Below, in pieces: positions 8,163 to 16,394 of a stretch of 64,000 bases of DNA. The stretch spans positions 124,001-188,000 of the forward strand of contig NZ_JAMOIL010000008.1 in NCBI RefSeq assembly GCF_023656415.1. Reading direction: 5' to 3'. A program made the position numbers and the translations under genes. The stretch's first letter is position 1, and the number at the start of each line of letters is the position of its first letter. This DNA comes from Nocardioides bruguierae. Its GTDB lineage: Bacteria; Actinomycetota; Actinomycetes; Propionibacteriales; Nocardioidaceae. A model generated the notes under the pieces. The model was not told where the DNA came from, made no database searches, and saw only the letters and a list, made by a program, of their open reading frames with translations.

Positions 8163-10061
8163 TCAGGCCGGGGTCAGCGTGAGCAGCGACATCGCCGGGT
8201 TGGGCAGCTCGAAGTCGACCGTCACGGCGCCGGTGGCGTCGGCAGTGACGGTGCGGGCGGGCTCGAGGTGCTCGAGGTGGTCGTGGGCGCGCAGCTCGGC
8301 CCACTGCGGCTCGGTCGGCCAGGCCTGGTCGGCGTCCTTCATGGCGCCCCAGCGGCCGGTGACGTCGGAGTGGTCGGCGTCGACGCGCTCGTGGGTGAGC
8401 GTGTAGGTGCCGCCGGGGATCAGCCCGGTGACCGACACCGACACGTCGCGGGCCAGCTCGGCGCAGCCGGAGGCCTTGGTCTGGTCGAGGGTGAAGTTCC
8501 AGGCCAGGACGCCGACGGTGCCGTCGTCCTCGCCCCCGACCGTGCGGGCGGAGACCGCCTCGACCAGCGACCCGCCTCCGTCGCCCCCGGCGACCAGCGG
8601 CAGGCGGGTGTCGCCGAGCCGCTCGAGCATGGCCAGCGCCCACCAGCGGGGCTTGCGGAGCTCGCCGACGGTGCGCAGGCCGAAGCCGCCGTGGGTCAGC
8701 TCCTGCGGGCGGCCGAGCTCCTCGAAGTGGTCGGAGACGACCCAGTAGGACAGCGCCTCGATCCGGTCCATCGCCGAGTACATGCCGGTCAGCAGGAACG
8801 TGCCGGCGAAGACGGCGTCGGAGACCTCGTTGAAGTGGGTGGGGGTCACGCCCCACTCGGTCCACCAGATAGGGGTGCCGGCCCTGTCGTAGCGCTCGAG
8901 CATCGGGCGGAAGTCCAGCGGCGGGCTGCCGTAGGTGTGGGTGGAGATGAAGTCCACCGGCGAGCCGGTGCGCTCCGCGTGGGCCAGCAGCTCCTCGACC
9001 CACCCGGCGGCGGCGGACGACGGCCCGCCGACCACGAGGCGGGGGTCGACGTCGCGCACCGCGGCCGCTGTGACGTCGTAGAGGCGCAGGTACTCCTCCG
9101 GCGTCCCGGACCAGAAGACCTCCAGGTTGGCCTCGTTCCAGACCTCGAAGCTCCACTCGGTCACGACCTCCTCGCCGTAGCGCTCGAGCAGGTGCGCGGT
9201 GAGGTCGCGGACGAGGGCGTACCAGCGGTCCCAGTCCTTCGGCGGGCTGATGATCGCCTCGTACTCGAAGACCGTCTTGGTGGGGTCGGAGGCCAGGTCG
9301 TGCGGCATGAAGCTGATCTCGACGCACGGCTTCAGGCCGAGGGAGAGGATGTGGTCGTAGACCTTGTCGACCCCGGTGAAGTCGTGCACCGGCTGCCCGT
9401 CGACCTCGCGGTAGACGGCGTTGTCGTCGCAGAGGATGCCGTGGGCGCGCACGGTCGCCACGCCCAGCTCGTCGTGGGCGGCCTTGAGCGCGGACGACAG
9501 CTCGGCACCGATCGAATGGCCGCCGGTGGTGTCGGTGAGCAGCGCGTGGGACAGGTGCTCCGAGCCGATCATCGGACGCCACGGCCGCGCCAGCGGACCG
9601 GCGTCGCCGCCGGCGTCCACCGTGATGGTCGTGGCCTCCGCGGGTGCCGCGAGCGGGGCGGCGGCCACGGCCTCGCTGCGGGGCCCCTCGACGTGGACGT
9701 CGGAGAGGCTGGCCACCGCGTAGTAGCGGGTGACTCCCGGGGTGCCGGTGGTGTCGGTGTAGGGCGGGTGCGGCACGGCGAGCACGTCGCGACCGGCGTG
9801 GTCGAGCGCGCCCCACGGGCCGTCGGGGCTGTCGGCGACGTGCACCTGGTAGCCGATCGCGCCGGGCACGGTCTCCCAGGTGAGGGTGACCTGGTGGCCG
9901 CCGGGCGTGGCCGCGAGCGCGGTGGGCGGGTCGAGCAGCGGGGCGTTGCCGCCGAACGCGGTGCCCGAGGCGGTGCCGATCCGGGCCTCCCAGTCGGCGC
10001 GGGCCTCCGGGGTGCCGTCGGTGCGGGTGGACCCGCTGGGGTTGTGCTGGGTGCTGGTCAT
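8163..10061 (-). CDS. GH39-like glycoside hydrolase with N-terminal fibronectin-like domain
   Basis: This 632-residue protein lacks a signal peptide. Residues about 45-140 look like an FnIII-type domain (ATPGGHQVTLTWETVPGAIGYQVHV). The rest resembles clan GH-A family 39 (beta-xylosidase/iduronidase). WSFEVWNEANLEVFW carries the acid/base Glu of the WNE motif, and IWWTEWGVTP the probable nucleophile Glu. Length and motifs suit a cytoplasmic enzyme that trims imported oligosaccharides. It is the last gene of the LacI-controlled operon, after the secreted GH144-like enzyme, so the two could act in sequence outside and inside the cell. The sugar is not identified. A palindrome at 10100-10134 separates the two glycosidase genes. 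Confidence 0.82.
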   Translation of the reverse strand: MTSTQHNPSGSTRTDGTPEARADWEARIGTASGTAFGGNAPLLDPPTALAATPGGHQVTLTWETVPGAIGYQVHVADSPDGPWGALDHAGRDVLAVPHPPYTDTTGTPGVTRYYAVASLSDVHVEGPRSEAVAAAPLAAPAEATTITVDAGGDAGPLARPWRPMIGSEHLSHALLTDTTGGHSIGAELSSALKAAHDELGVATVRAHGILCDDNAVYREVDGQPVHDFTGVDKVYDHILSLGLKPCVEISFMPHDLASDPTKTVFEYEAIISPPKDWDRWYALVRDLTAHLLERYGEEVVTEWSFEVWNEANLEVFWSGTPEEYLRLYDVTAAAVRDVDPRLVVGGPSSAAAGWVEELLAHAERTGSPVDFISTHTYGSPPLDFRPMLERYDRAGTPIWWTEWGVTPTHFNEVSDAVFAGTFLLTGMYSAMDRIEALSYWVVSDHFEELGRPQELTHGGFGLRTVGELRKPRWWALAMLERLGDTRLPLVAGGDGGGSLVEAVSARTVGGEDDGTVGVLAWNFTLDQTKASGCAELARDVSVSVTGLIPGGTYTLTHERVDADHSDVTGRWGAMKDADQAWPTEPQWAELRAHDHLEHLEPARTVTADATGAVTVDFELPNPAMSLLTLTPA

Positions 10062-10099
10062 GGGGAGCTGCTCCTGTTCCGAGGAGGGTCAGGGGTGGC

Positions 10100-10134
10100 C
10101 GCCGAGTCGGCAGCAACGTGCTGCCGACTCGGCG
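10100..10134. repeat. Perfect palindrome, family shared with 42747-42781
   Basis: A 16-bp stem (CGCCGAGTCGGCAGCA, 10100-10115) is mirrored at 10119-10134 around a 3-nt loop. It lies between two genes of the same operon, so it could attenuate the last gene. The inner 14 bp of each arm recur exactly as another hairpin at 42747-42781 between unrelated genes, so it is better seen as an interspersed palindromic repeat than a dedicated terminator. Confidence 0.75.
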
Positions 10135-10155
10135 ACGGGGAGAGCGGGGTGGGGG

Positions 10156-11763
10156 TCAGTCCTCGCGGGGCGCGGAGGCGAACACCTCCTGGGCCATGAG
10201 CGGCTTCAGCGCGCTGCGCATCTCGTCGGTCGCGACGTCGTGGCGCAGGTCGTCGCCGGTCAGCGCGTTGCCGAGGGCGGCCATGATCATCCCCTGGTCC
10301 AGGGAGAGGTACTCGTGGCTGACCTGGCCGGACTGCGTGGCGATCGCGTCGTAGAAGCCGCCGGCGCCGTAGGCGTCGAAGTCGGTGCGGATCTTGCGCA
10401 GGTTGGCCAGCGCGGCGCCGGGCTTGTAGCGCAGCGCGAGGAACGAGGCGTGCGGGGTGACGACGCCGTCGCCGTACTCGGTGGGCGCCTCGGAGCCCTC
10501 GCGGCAGCCCTCGAAGGGCTGGTCGACGTCGGTGCGCTCCTGGTCGGAGGTGTAGCCGGGGCCGTCGAGGCCGAGCTGGTCGACGCCGTACTCGCGGTAG
10601 CCGCCGGCCGGGTTGTTCGAGGGGCTGAAGCCCCAGTAGCCGTAGCCGGCCTCGTCCAGGCCGTGCTCCATCTGGCCCTGCACGTAGAGCGGGTGGTTCA
10701 CGCCCCAGGACTGCGGGCCCCACTCGTCCTCGGGCACGAACAGCGGCACCATCAGCGCCTCGAACATGGAGCCGCCCCAGGTGGGCACGATGTCCATGCC
10801 GCGGTAGGGCAGGGCGCCCTCGAAGACGCGCTCGCCGTCGTAGGTCTTCCACTCCCCCACCGGCTTGGTCTCGGTCCAGGACCAGTCGCAGGTGTCGCTG
10901 GGGAACGTGCGGTACATGCCCCAGTAGTGGCGCGCGGGGATCTGGCCGGCCGCGATGCCGAGGTAGGACGCCATCCGCGGCTCGGTGTTCAGCGCGCCGT
11001 AGTGGTGGCCGGTGTAGTAGACGTCGGTGCCCATGTCGCAGTAGTCGTCGAGGACGGCCGCGTCGTTGTCGGGGTCCTCGTCCCAGAAGCCGCCGCGGAT
11101 CTGGTTCTCGGCCGGGTTGTAGTAGCAGCCGAAGTCCATCGAGGTGCGCAGGTCGTGCGCCTCCTCGGCGAGCGCCGGGACGGCCTCCTCGGTGACGAGC
11201 AGCCCGGTGGCGAGCCAGCCGTTGTCGACGGAGGAGAGGAAGTGCTTGACCTCGTTGCCGTCGTCGGGCCAGACGTCGACGCGGTCGCCGGTGGCGGGGT
11301 CGTACCAGTTGTAGAACTGGCCGGACGGCTCGTGCCGCTGCAGGCCCTCGACGGTCTCGAGCGTCTGGCTCATCCGCTCGCGGGCCTCGTCGGCGGTGAT
11401 GAGGCCGGTGTCGCGGGCGACGACCGTGGACCACAGGTAGGCGCCGATGTTGGTGGGCGAGGTGTAGCCGGCGCGGGACGCGGCCGTGAGGTCGCCGCCG
11501 ATGTTGTCGGTCGGCAGGCCGGTGGCCGGGTCGACCATCGCCTCGAACGAGTGCCAGGTGTCGGCCACGTACTTCTCGAGCTGGGCCTTGCGGCCGGTCG
11601 GGAAGCCGTCGTCCGACGTCTTCTGTGTGGTCTTCTCCCCCGCCGTGGAGGGCTGCCGGTCGGTGGTGCTGGTCGTGGCGGCGGTGGCCGCGGCGTGGAT
11701 CGGGACGGTGAGGGCGAGCGCCGTGAGGGCGCCCAGGATCGGTGTGCGCACCGAGCTGCGCAT
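10156..11763 (-). CDS. Secreted glucoamylase-like glycoside hydrolase (GH144 type)
   Basis: The 535-residue protein has a Sec signal (MRSSVRTPILGALTALALTV, cleavage after an Ala-rich stretch near residue 29). The mature part matches the Glycoamylase/GH144 pattern: YLWSTVVARDTGLI, FYNWYD, VDNGWLATGL, a central PTWGGSMFEALMVPLFVPE, and WGFSPSNNPAGGYREYGVD with a late TPHASFLALRY. GH144 enzymes are endo-beta-1,2-glucanases; other members of the wider family are uncharacterised. It would act outside the cell and supply oligosaccharides to the ABC system encoded upstream. The DNA-level order in the operon is regulator, binding protein, permeases, this enzyme, GH39-like enzyme. Confidence 0.78.
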   Translation of the reverse strand: MRSSVRTPILGALTALALTVPIHAAATAATTSTTDRQPSTAGEKTTQKTSDDGFPTGRKAQLEKYVADTWHSFEAMVDPATGLPTDNIGGDLTAASRAGYTSPTNIGAYLWSTVVARDTGLITADEARERMSQTLETVEGLQRHEPSGQFYNWYDPATGDRVDVWPDDGNEVKHFLSSVDNGWLATGLLVTEEAVPALAEEAHDLRTSMDFGCYYNPAENQIRGGFWDEDPDNDAAVLDDYCDMGTDVYYTGHHYGALNTEPRMASYLGIAAGQIPARHYWGMYRTFPSDTCDWSWTETKPVGEWKTYDGERVFEGALPYRGMDIVPTWGGSMFEALMVPLFVPEDEWGPQSWGVNHPLYVQGQMEHGLDEAGYGYWGFSPSNNPAGGYREYGVDQLGLDGPGYTSDQERTDVDQPFEGCREGSEAPTEYGDGVVTPHASFLALRYKPGAALANLRKIRTDFDAYGAGGFYDAIATQSGQVSHEYLSLDQGMIMAALGNALTGDDLRHDVATDEMRSALKPLMAQEVFASAPRED

Positions 11764-11784
11764 GGTGACTCCTAGGGGTGGGGG

Positions 11785-12687
11785 TTACTTGATGCCGGTG
11801 CTCGCGACGCCCTGCATGATGTGGCGCTGCAGGACGAGGAAGACGGCGAGCACGGGCAGGACGACGACGACGGCACCGGCGATGAGCAGGCCGTAGTCGG
11901 TGGCGTTCTGGCCCACGGCGTAGAGCGCGAGGGCGACGGGGAGCGTGTACTTGTCCTCGCTGGTGGCGACCACCAGCGGCCAGAGGAAGTTGTTCCAGCT
12001 GGACAGGAACGTGAGCACGCCGAGCGTGGCCAGGGCCGGCCCGCACAGGGGCAGGACGACGCGGGCGAAGATCCGCAGCTCGCCGGCGCCGTCGACGCGG
12101 GCGGCCTGGATCAGCTCGTCGGGGATGGACAGGATGAACTGGCGCATCAGGAAGACCCCGAACGGGCCGGCCATGAACGGCAGGATCATCGCGGGCAGCG
12201 TGTTGGTGAGGCCGAGGTTCGTGGTGAGCACGAACAGCGGCACGAACGTCACCACGCCGGGCACCATGAGGGTGCCGACGACCAGGGCGAACATGATGCG
12301 GCGGCCCGGGAACTGCAGCTTGGCCAGGGCGTAGCCGAGCATCGAGCAGAAGATCATGTTGCCGACCATCGTGCCGAGGCTGACGATCGCGGAGTTCAGG
12401 AAGAACTGCGGGAAGTCGAGGTCGGTGAACAGCGCCTCGTAGTGGCTGAACGTGATGCCCTCGGGCAGCAGCGTCGGCGGCACCTGGCGCAGCTCGGCGT
12501 TGGGCTTGACCGAGCTGACGACCATCCAGATGAACGGGATGACCACCAGGAACAGGCCGGCGACCATGACGGCGTAGAGCCAGGCGGGGGTGCGCAGGCG
12601 TCCGTCGTCGCGGCCGCCGCGGCGTCCCTTCTTGTTCTTCTCCGGGGTCATGGTGTTCTCGTGCGTGGGCGCTTCGAGCGTGGCCAT
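11785..12687 (-). CDS. Carbohydrate ABC transporter permease (MalG type)
   Basis: A 300-residue permease with about six membrane segments and the coupling loop IQAARVDGAGELRIFARVVLP near residue 200. I placed the start at the ATG complementary to 12685-12687. It is preceded by GAAGGA and lies 6 bases after the upstream permease stop; the longer frame merely runs through that gene. A basic N-terminal stretch (KNKKGRRGGR) precedes the first helix. With the MalF-type partner it forms the membrane channel. No ATPase is encoded nearby, so a shared MsiK/UgpC-type ATPase elsewhere is likely. Confidence 0.92.
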   Translation of the reverse strand: MATLEAPTHENTMTPEKNKKGRRGGRDDGRLRTPAWLYAVMVAGLFLVVIPFIWMVVSSVKPNAELRQVPPTLLPEGITFSHYEALFTDLDFPQFFLNSAIVSLGTMVGNMIFCSMLGYALAKLQFPGRRIMFALVVGTLMVPGVVTFVPLFVLTTNLGLTNTLPAMILPFMAGPFGVFLMRQFILSIPDELIQAARVDGAGELRIFARVVLPLCGPALATLGVLTFLSSWNNFLWPLVVATSEDKYTLPVALALYAVGQNATDYGLLIAGAVVVVLPVLAVFLVLQRHIMQGVASTGIK

Positions 12688-12692
12688 GGGGA

Positions 12693-13724
12693 TCAGTCCT
12701 TCGAGCGCAGCAGCCGGAACTGCAGCATGGTGAGGAGCACGATGGCGAGGAAGAGCAGGTAGCTTGCGGCGGCGGCGAGGCCGTAGTTGCCGAACCCGAA
12801 CTGGTCGTAGGTGTAGAAGCTGATCGACCGGGTCGAGTCGAGCGGGCCGCCGGAGGTCATCACGAAGGCCTCCTCGAAGAACTGCAGGTAGCCGATGCCG
12901 GTGATGACGGCGCCGAACAGGATGGTCGGGCGCAGCATCGGGACCGTGACGTGGCGGAAGCGGGACCAGGCGGACGCGCCGTCGGACTCCGCCGCCTCCA
13001 GCACCTCGGTCGGCACCGACTGCAGGGCCGCCAGGAAGATGACGGTCATGGTGCCGAAGTTGCGCCACACGGCCATGACGACCAGGGACGGCAGCGCGAG
13101 GTGGGTGGAGTCGAGCCACGCCTGGCCGGGCAGGCCGACGAGCTCGAGGGCGGAGTTCAGCAGGCCGCCGTTCTCGCGCAGCAGGTACTTCCACACCACC
13201 GAGACCGCCACGATCGAGGTGACGACCGGCAGGTAGAAGCCGACGCGGAAGAAGCCCTTGAACCGGGTGACCCGGTTGAGGCCCACCGCCACCGCCATCG
13301 CGACGCCGAGGGTCAGCGGGACGCCGAGCAGCAGGTAGAGCAGCGTGTTGAGCGCGACCTTGCGGAAGAGCTCGTCGCCCAGCAGCCGGGTGTAGTTCTC
13401 CAGGCCGACGAACTGCACCGAGAGCGGGTTGCGCACGTCGGTGGAGCGGATGTCGGTGAAGCTCATCCCGAGGCTGGCCAGCACCGGGCCGGCGGTGAAC
13501 ACGAGGAACACCGCCATGAACGGGACCGCGAGGATCCACGCGGCCACGGCCTGGGAGCGGGCGGTCGGGTCGTTCGACCGCCCGCCGAACGGGTGCCGCA
13601 GCGTCCTGCTGCGGGTCGGCGGCTGCGGGGGCGTGCGGCTACCGGTGGCGCGGGGCAGGTCGAGCCCCGCGTCCTGCTTCTCCCCCGTCTCCCGCGAGGG
13701 ATGGGGTGCGTGCGTGGAGGACAT
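12693..13724 (-). CDS. Carbohydrate ABC transporter permease (MalF type)
   Basis: A 343-residue permease with a long polar N-terminal tail (about 60 residues) before the first membrane helix AAWILAVPFMAVFLVF. The coupling loop is VLEAAESDGASAWSRFRHV. An AGGAGATG sequence lies upstream of the ATG at 13724. The gene is sandwiched between the binding-protein gene and the MalG-type permease, with short gaps that imply one transcript. A 7-bp hairpin (13759-13776) overlapping the upstream stop may reduce expression relative to the binding protein. Confidence 0.92.
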   Translation of the reverse strand: MSSTHAPHPSRETGEKQDAGLDLPRATGSRTPPQPPTRSRTLRHPFGGRSNDPTARSQAVAAWILAVPFMAVFLVFTAGPVLASLGMSFTDIRSTDVRNPLSVQFVGLENYTRLLGDELFRKVALNTLLYLLLGVPLTLGVAMAVAVGLNRVTRFKGFFRVGFYLPVVTSIVAVSVVWKYLLRENGGLLNSALELVGLPGQAWLDSTHLALPSLVVMAVWRNFGTMTVIFLAALQSVPTEVLEAAESDGASAWSRFRHVTVPMLRPTILFGAVITGIGYLQFFEEAFVMTSGGPLDSTRSISFYTYDQFGFGNYGLAAAASYLLFLAIVLLTMLQFRLLRSKD

Positions 13725-13772
13725 GCGCGTTCATCTCCTCTGCTGGTCGGGTGGGTGCCTGAGGCGCGAGCC

Positions 13773-15065
13773 TCAGAGACCCGTCCCGACGCTCGAGGCC
13801 TGCGACTGCATCTCGTCAACTGCCTCGTCGACGTCCTGGACGCCCTTGGCGGTGCGCTCGACGCGGGCGTCGATGATGTCGGCGACCTGCTCCCAGGTGG
13901 GGACGGCCGGCGGGGAGACCGCCCGGTCGAGCTGGTCGCCGAAGACGGCGAGCTGCTCGTCGTCGGCCAGCGCGCCGGAGTCCCAGGCGGTGCTGTTGGC
14001 GGGCAGGTCGCCCACGGTCTCGTAGAAGTCCTTCTGGGTCTCGGGCTCGGAGAGCCACTGCACCAGCTTCCAGGCGCCGTCGGGGTTCTCGGCGTCGGTC
14101 AGCACGGCCAGGTTGCCGCCGCCGATGAAGCTGGCGCCGGGGCCGTCGGGGCCGGGGATGGGGGCGACGGCGTACTCGGACGGGTCGGTGCCGGCGTCCT
14201 CGATGAGGGCGGCGTGCCACGGGCCGGAGATGAACGAGCCGTAGCGGCCGTCGGTGAAGCCGGACTCGAGCTCGCCGGCGTCCATGACGCGGGTCTGTGC
14301 GAGGCCCTCGGCGAAGAAGTCGGAGTAGTACTGCAGCGACTCCTTCATCGGGTCGCTGGCGATGGACCACTCGGTGCCGTCGGCGTTGGCCAGCTCGGCG
14401 CCGTCGGACCAGGCGAAGGGCAGGAAGGTCTGCCAGGAGCCGGTCTGGCCGGGCTGGAGGTTGATGCCGTACTCGGCGCCGGCCTTGCTCTGCAGGTCGG
14501 TGGCGAACTGGGTGAGCTCGTCCCAGTCCTGGGGCGCGGCGTCCCAGCCGGCCTGCTGGGCGAGGTCGGTGCGGTAGTAGAGGACGCGGGTCTCGACGTA
14601 CCAGGGGATGCCGTACTGGGTGCCGCCGACCTGGTTGCCCTCCCACGCGCCGGGGAAGAAGTCGTCGCCGTCCACGAGGTCCTCGGGGGTCGGCATGAGG
14701 CCGCCGGCCGCGCCGAACTCGCCCATCCACGTGGACCCGACGAGGGTGACGTCGGGGCCCTCGCCGGAGGTGATGGCGCCCTGGATCTTGTCGTGGGCGG
14801 AGTCCCACGGGATCGCGGTGACCTCCACCTCGGCGTCGGGGTTCTCCTCCTCGAACGCCTGGGTGAACTCGTCGAGGGCCTCGCCCTCGGCGCCCATCGC
14901 CCAGACCTCGATCGTGCCCGAGGCGGGGCTGTCGTCGATGGCGTCGCTCTGGGCCTCGCCTCCGGCGCTGGTGGCGTCGCGGCCGCAGGCGCTGAGCGCC
15001 AGGCCGGCGATGGCGAGGGCGGCGAGCGTCTTCGTCCCGGTCTTCATCGTCCGGTTCGTCTTCAT
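13773..15065 (-). CDS. Sugar ABC transporter substrate-binding lipoprotein (family 1)
   Basis: A 430-residue binding protein with a lipoprotein signal: MKTNRTMKTGTKTLAALAIA then LALSAC, Cys near residue 27. The mature part follows SBP family 1 for oligosaccharides (GTIEVWAMGAEGEALDEFTQ at the start, GDDFFPGAWEGNQ, and FIGGGNLAVLTDAENPDGAW near the C-terminus). Its start overlaps the LacI-gene stop (15062-15065), so it is translationally coupled to its regulator. It would bind the product released by the secreted glycosidase and pass it to the two permeases. Confidence 0.93.
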   Translation of the reverse strand: MKTNRTMKTGTKTLAALAIAGLALSACGRDATSAGGEAQSDAIDDSPASGTIEVWAMGAEGEALDEFTQAFEEENPDAEVEVTAIPWDSAHDKIQGAITSGEGPDVTLVGSTWMGEFGAAGGLMPTPEDLVDGDDFFPGAWEGNQVGGTQYGIPWYVETRVLYYRTDLAQQAGWDAAPQDWDELTQFATDLQSKAGAEYGINLQPGQTGSWQTFLPFAWSDGAELANADGTEWSIASDPMKESLQYYSDFFAEGLAQTRVMDAGELESGFTDGRYGSFISGPWHAALIEDAGTDPSEYAVAPIPGPDGPGASFIGGGNLAVLTDAENPDGAWKLVQWLSEPETQKDFYETVGDLPANSTAWDSGALADDEQLAVFGDQLDRAVSPPAVPTWEQVADIIDARVERTAKGVQDVDEAVDEMQSQASSVGTGL

Positions 15066-16090
15066 GCGGGTTCCTTCCCGAGGAGGGTGCTGCTGGTGCG
15101 CACGACGAGCTCGGTGTCGAGCAGCTCGTGGCGGGGAGCGGTGCGGGTGCCGTCGAGCTGCTCCTCGAGCAGCCGGGCGGCGGTGGCGCCGAGCTCGCGC
15201 ATCGGCTGGCGGACCGTCGTGAGGCCGGCCCAGCGGGCCGCCATCACGTCGTCCCAGCCGGTGACGCGGACCCTGTGCTCCTGGCCGGCCTCGGTGAGGC
15301 GGGCGAGGAGGCCGAGGGCCAGCTCGTCGTTGGCGCAGACGACGGCGTCGGGCAGGGTGCTCGACGGGTCGCAGTGGGGGGTTCTCGTGCCTGTCGTGTC
15401 GTGCAGGAGTGCGTCGGCCGCCCGGCGGCCGTTCGTCTCGTCCAGGTCGTCGACGGGCAGGATGCTCATCCGTGTCTGCTCGCCGCTCGCGGCCAGCGCC
15501 TGGCTGACGGCGGCGTGGCGGTCGGCGACGTCCGGGCCGGCGGCGGGGTCGCCGACGAAGACGAAGGTGCGGGCGCCGTCGTCGAGCAGGTGGCGCACCA
15601 GCGCGGTGGCGCTGCTGGTGGCCGCGGTGCTGACGGAGTCGATGCCGGCGTCGGCCGGGCGGGCCACGAGGACGAGGTGGGTGCCGGTGGCCTTGAGGTG
15701 CTGGACGAGCGGCTCCGGGACGGCGGGCCCCAGGATGACCAGGCCGTCGCAGCGTCCGGCCATGTCGGTGACCTGCTTCTCGACGTCGGCCCGGCCGCGG
15801 GTGCTGCTGATCAGCACGGAGCGGCCCACCTCGGCGGCGACGGACTCGTACCCCATCACGACGTCGGCGTAGTAGGGGCCGGACAGGTCGGGGAAGACGA
15901 CCCCGGCTGCCGCGTGCCGACGCTCGGCCAGCTGGCGGCCGAGGTGGCTGGGGCGGAACTGGAGCCGCTCGGCGGTCTCGAGCACCTTGGCGCGGGTGTC
16001 CGGCTTGACGATCGCCGGGTCGCGAAGGGCGCGGCTGACCGTGGCGATCGAGACGCCGGCCTCGCGGGCCACGTCGCGGATGGTGGTCAT
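15062..16090 (-). CDS. LacI-family transcriptional regulator
   Basis: A 342-residue repressor with the N-terminal helix-turn-helix (MTTIRDVAREAGVSIATVSR) and hinge (LGRQLAERR), followed by a periplasmic-binding-like sugar-sensing domain. It is the first gene of the leftward operon and should control it. A perfect 19-bp inverted repeat, ACCGGTT-N5-AACCGGT, lies 27 bp upstream of its start and is the obvious operator, so autoregulation is expected. Induction by the imported oligosaccharide is inferred from the family. Start: ATG at 16090 with GAGGAGG upstream. Confidence 0.93.
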   Translation of the reverse strand: MTTIRDVAREAGVSIATVSRALRDPAIVKPDTRAKVLETAERLQFRPSHLGRQLAERRHAAAGVVFPDLSGPYYADVVMGYESVAAEVGRSVLISSTRGRADVEKQVTDMAGRCDGLVILGPAVPEPLVQHLKATGTHLVLVARPADAGIDSVSTAATSSATALVRHLLDDGARTFVFVGDPAAGPDVADRHAAVSQALAASGEQTRMSILPVDDLDETNGRRAADALLHDTTGTRTPHCDPSSTLPDAVVCANDELALGLLARLTEAGQEHRVRVTGWDDVMAARWAGLTTVRQPMRELGATAARLLEEQLDGTRTAPRHELLDTELVVRTSSTLLGKEPA

Positions 16091-16116
16091 CCCGGTTCCT
16101 CCTCAGTGCGAATGTG

Positions 16117-16135
16117 ACCGGTTTCTGTAACCGGT
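16117..16135. promoter_or_regulatory. Probable LacI-family operator
   Basis: ACCGGTTTCTGTAACCGGT is a perfect 7-bp inverted repeat with a 5-bp spacer, in the promoter region of the LacI-sugar operon and away from any hairpin-forming terminator. Size, symmetry and place fit a LacI-family operator. On the bottom strand, TTGACA occurs further upstream near 16183-16188 and could be a -35 element; I could not place a convincing -10. Confidence 0.65.
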
Positions 16136-16297
16136 ATCAGCGGCTGTCTGGACCAGACCCTGCCTCACCCTTTGCCGACGTGTCAACCGTCACATCTGCC
16201 GCTTGTCGGACGGATGTGCCCGGTGAGAGGACGCGGCAATCCCCCGTGCCCGCAGCGTTGCTCACCGCGGGACAGGCGTGTGACCTGCGCCGATACG

Positions 16298-16336
16298 CAC
16301 ACAGGCCCGCGACCGGGGTGGTCACGGGCCTGTGTG
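16298..16336 (-). terminator. Hairpin terminator after the TY-Chap gene
   Basis: CACACAGGCCCG-GACC (16298-16314) pairs with 16320-16336 over 17 positions with one mismatch and a 5-nt loop. It lies about 60 bases beyond the stop of the leftward gene at 16395 and separates it from the LacI operon promoter. Confidence 0.72.
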
Positions 16337-16394
16337 TCGCTGCTCTGCTCGACGGGTATGTCGGCCGGCGCGTCGGCCGGCCGTCAGCTCGGCG

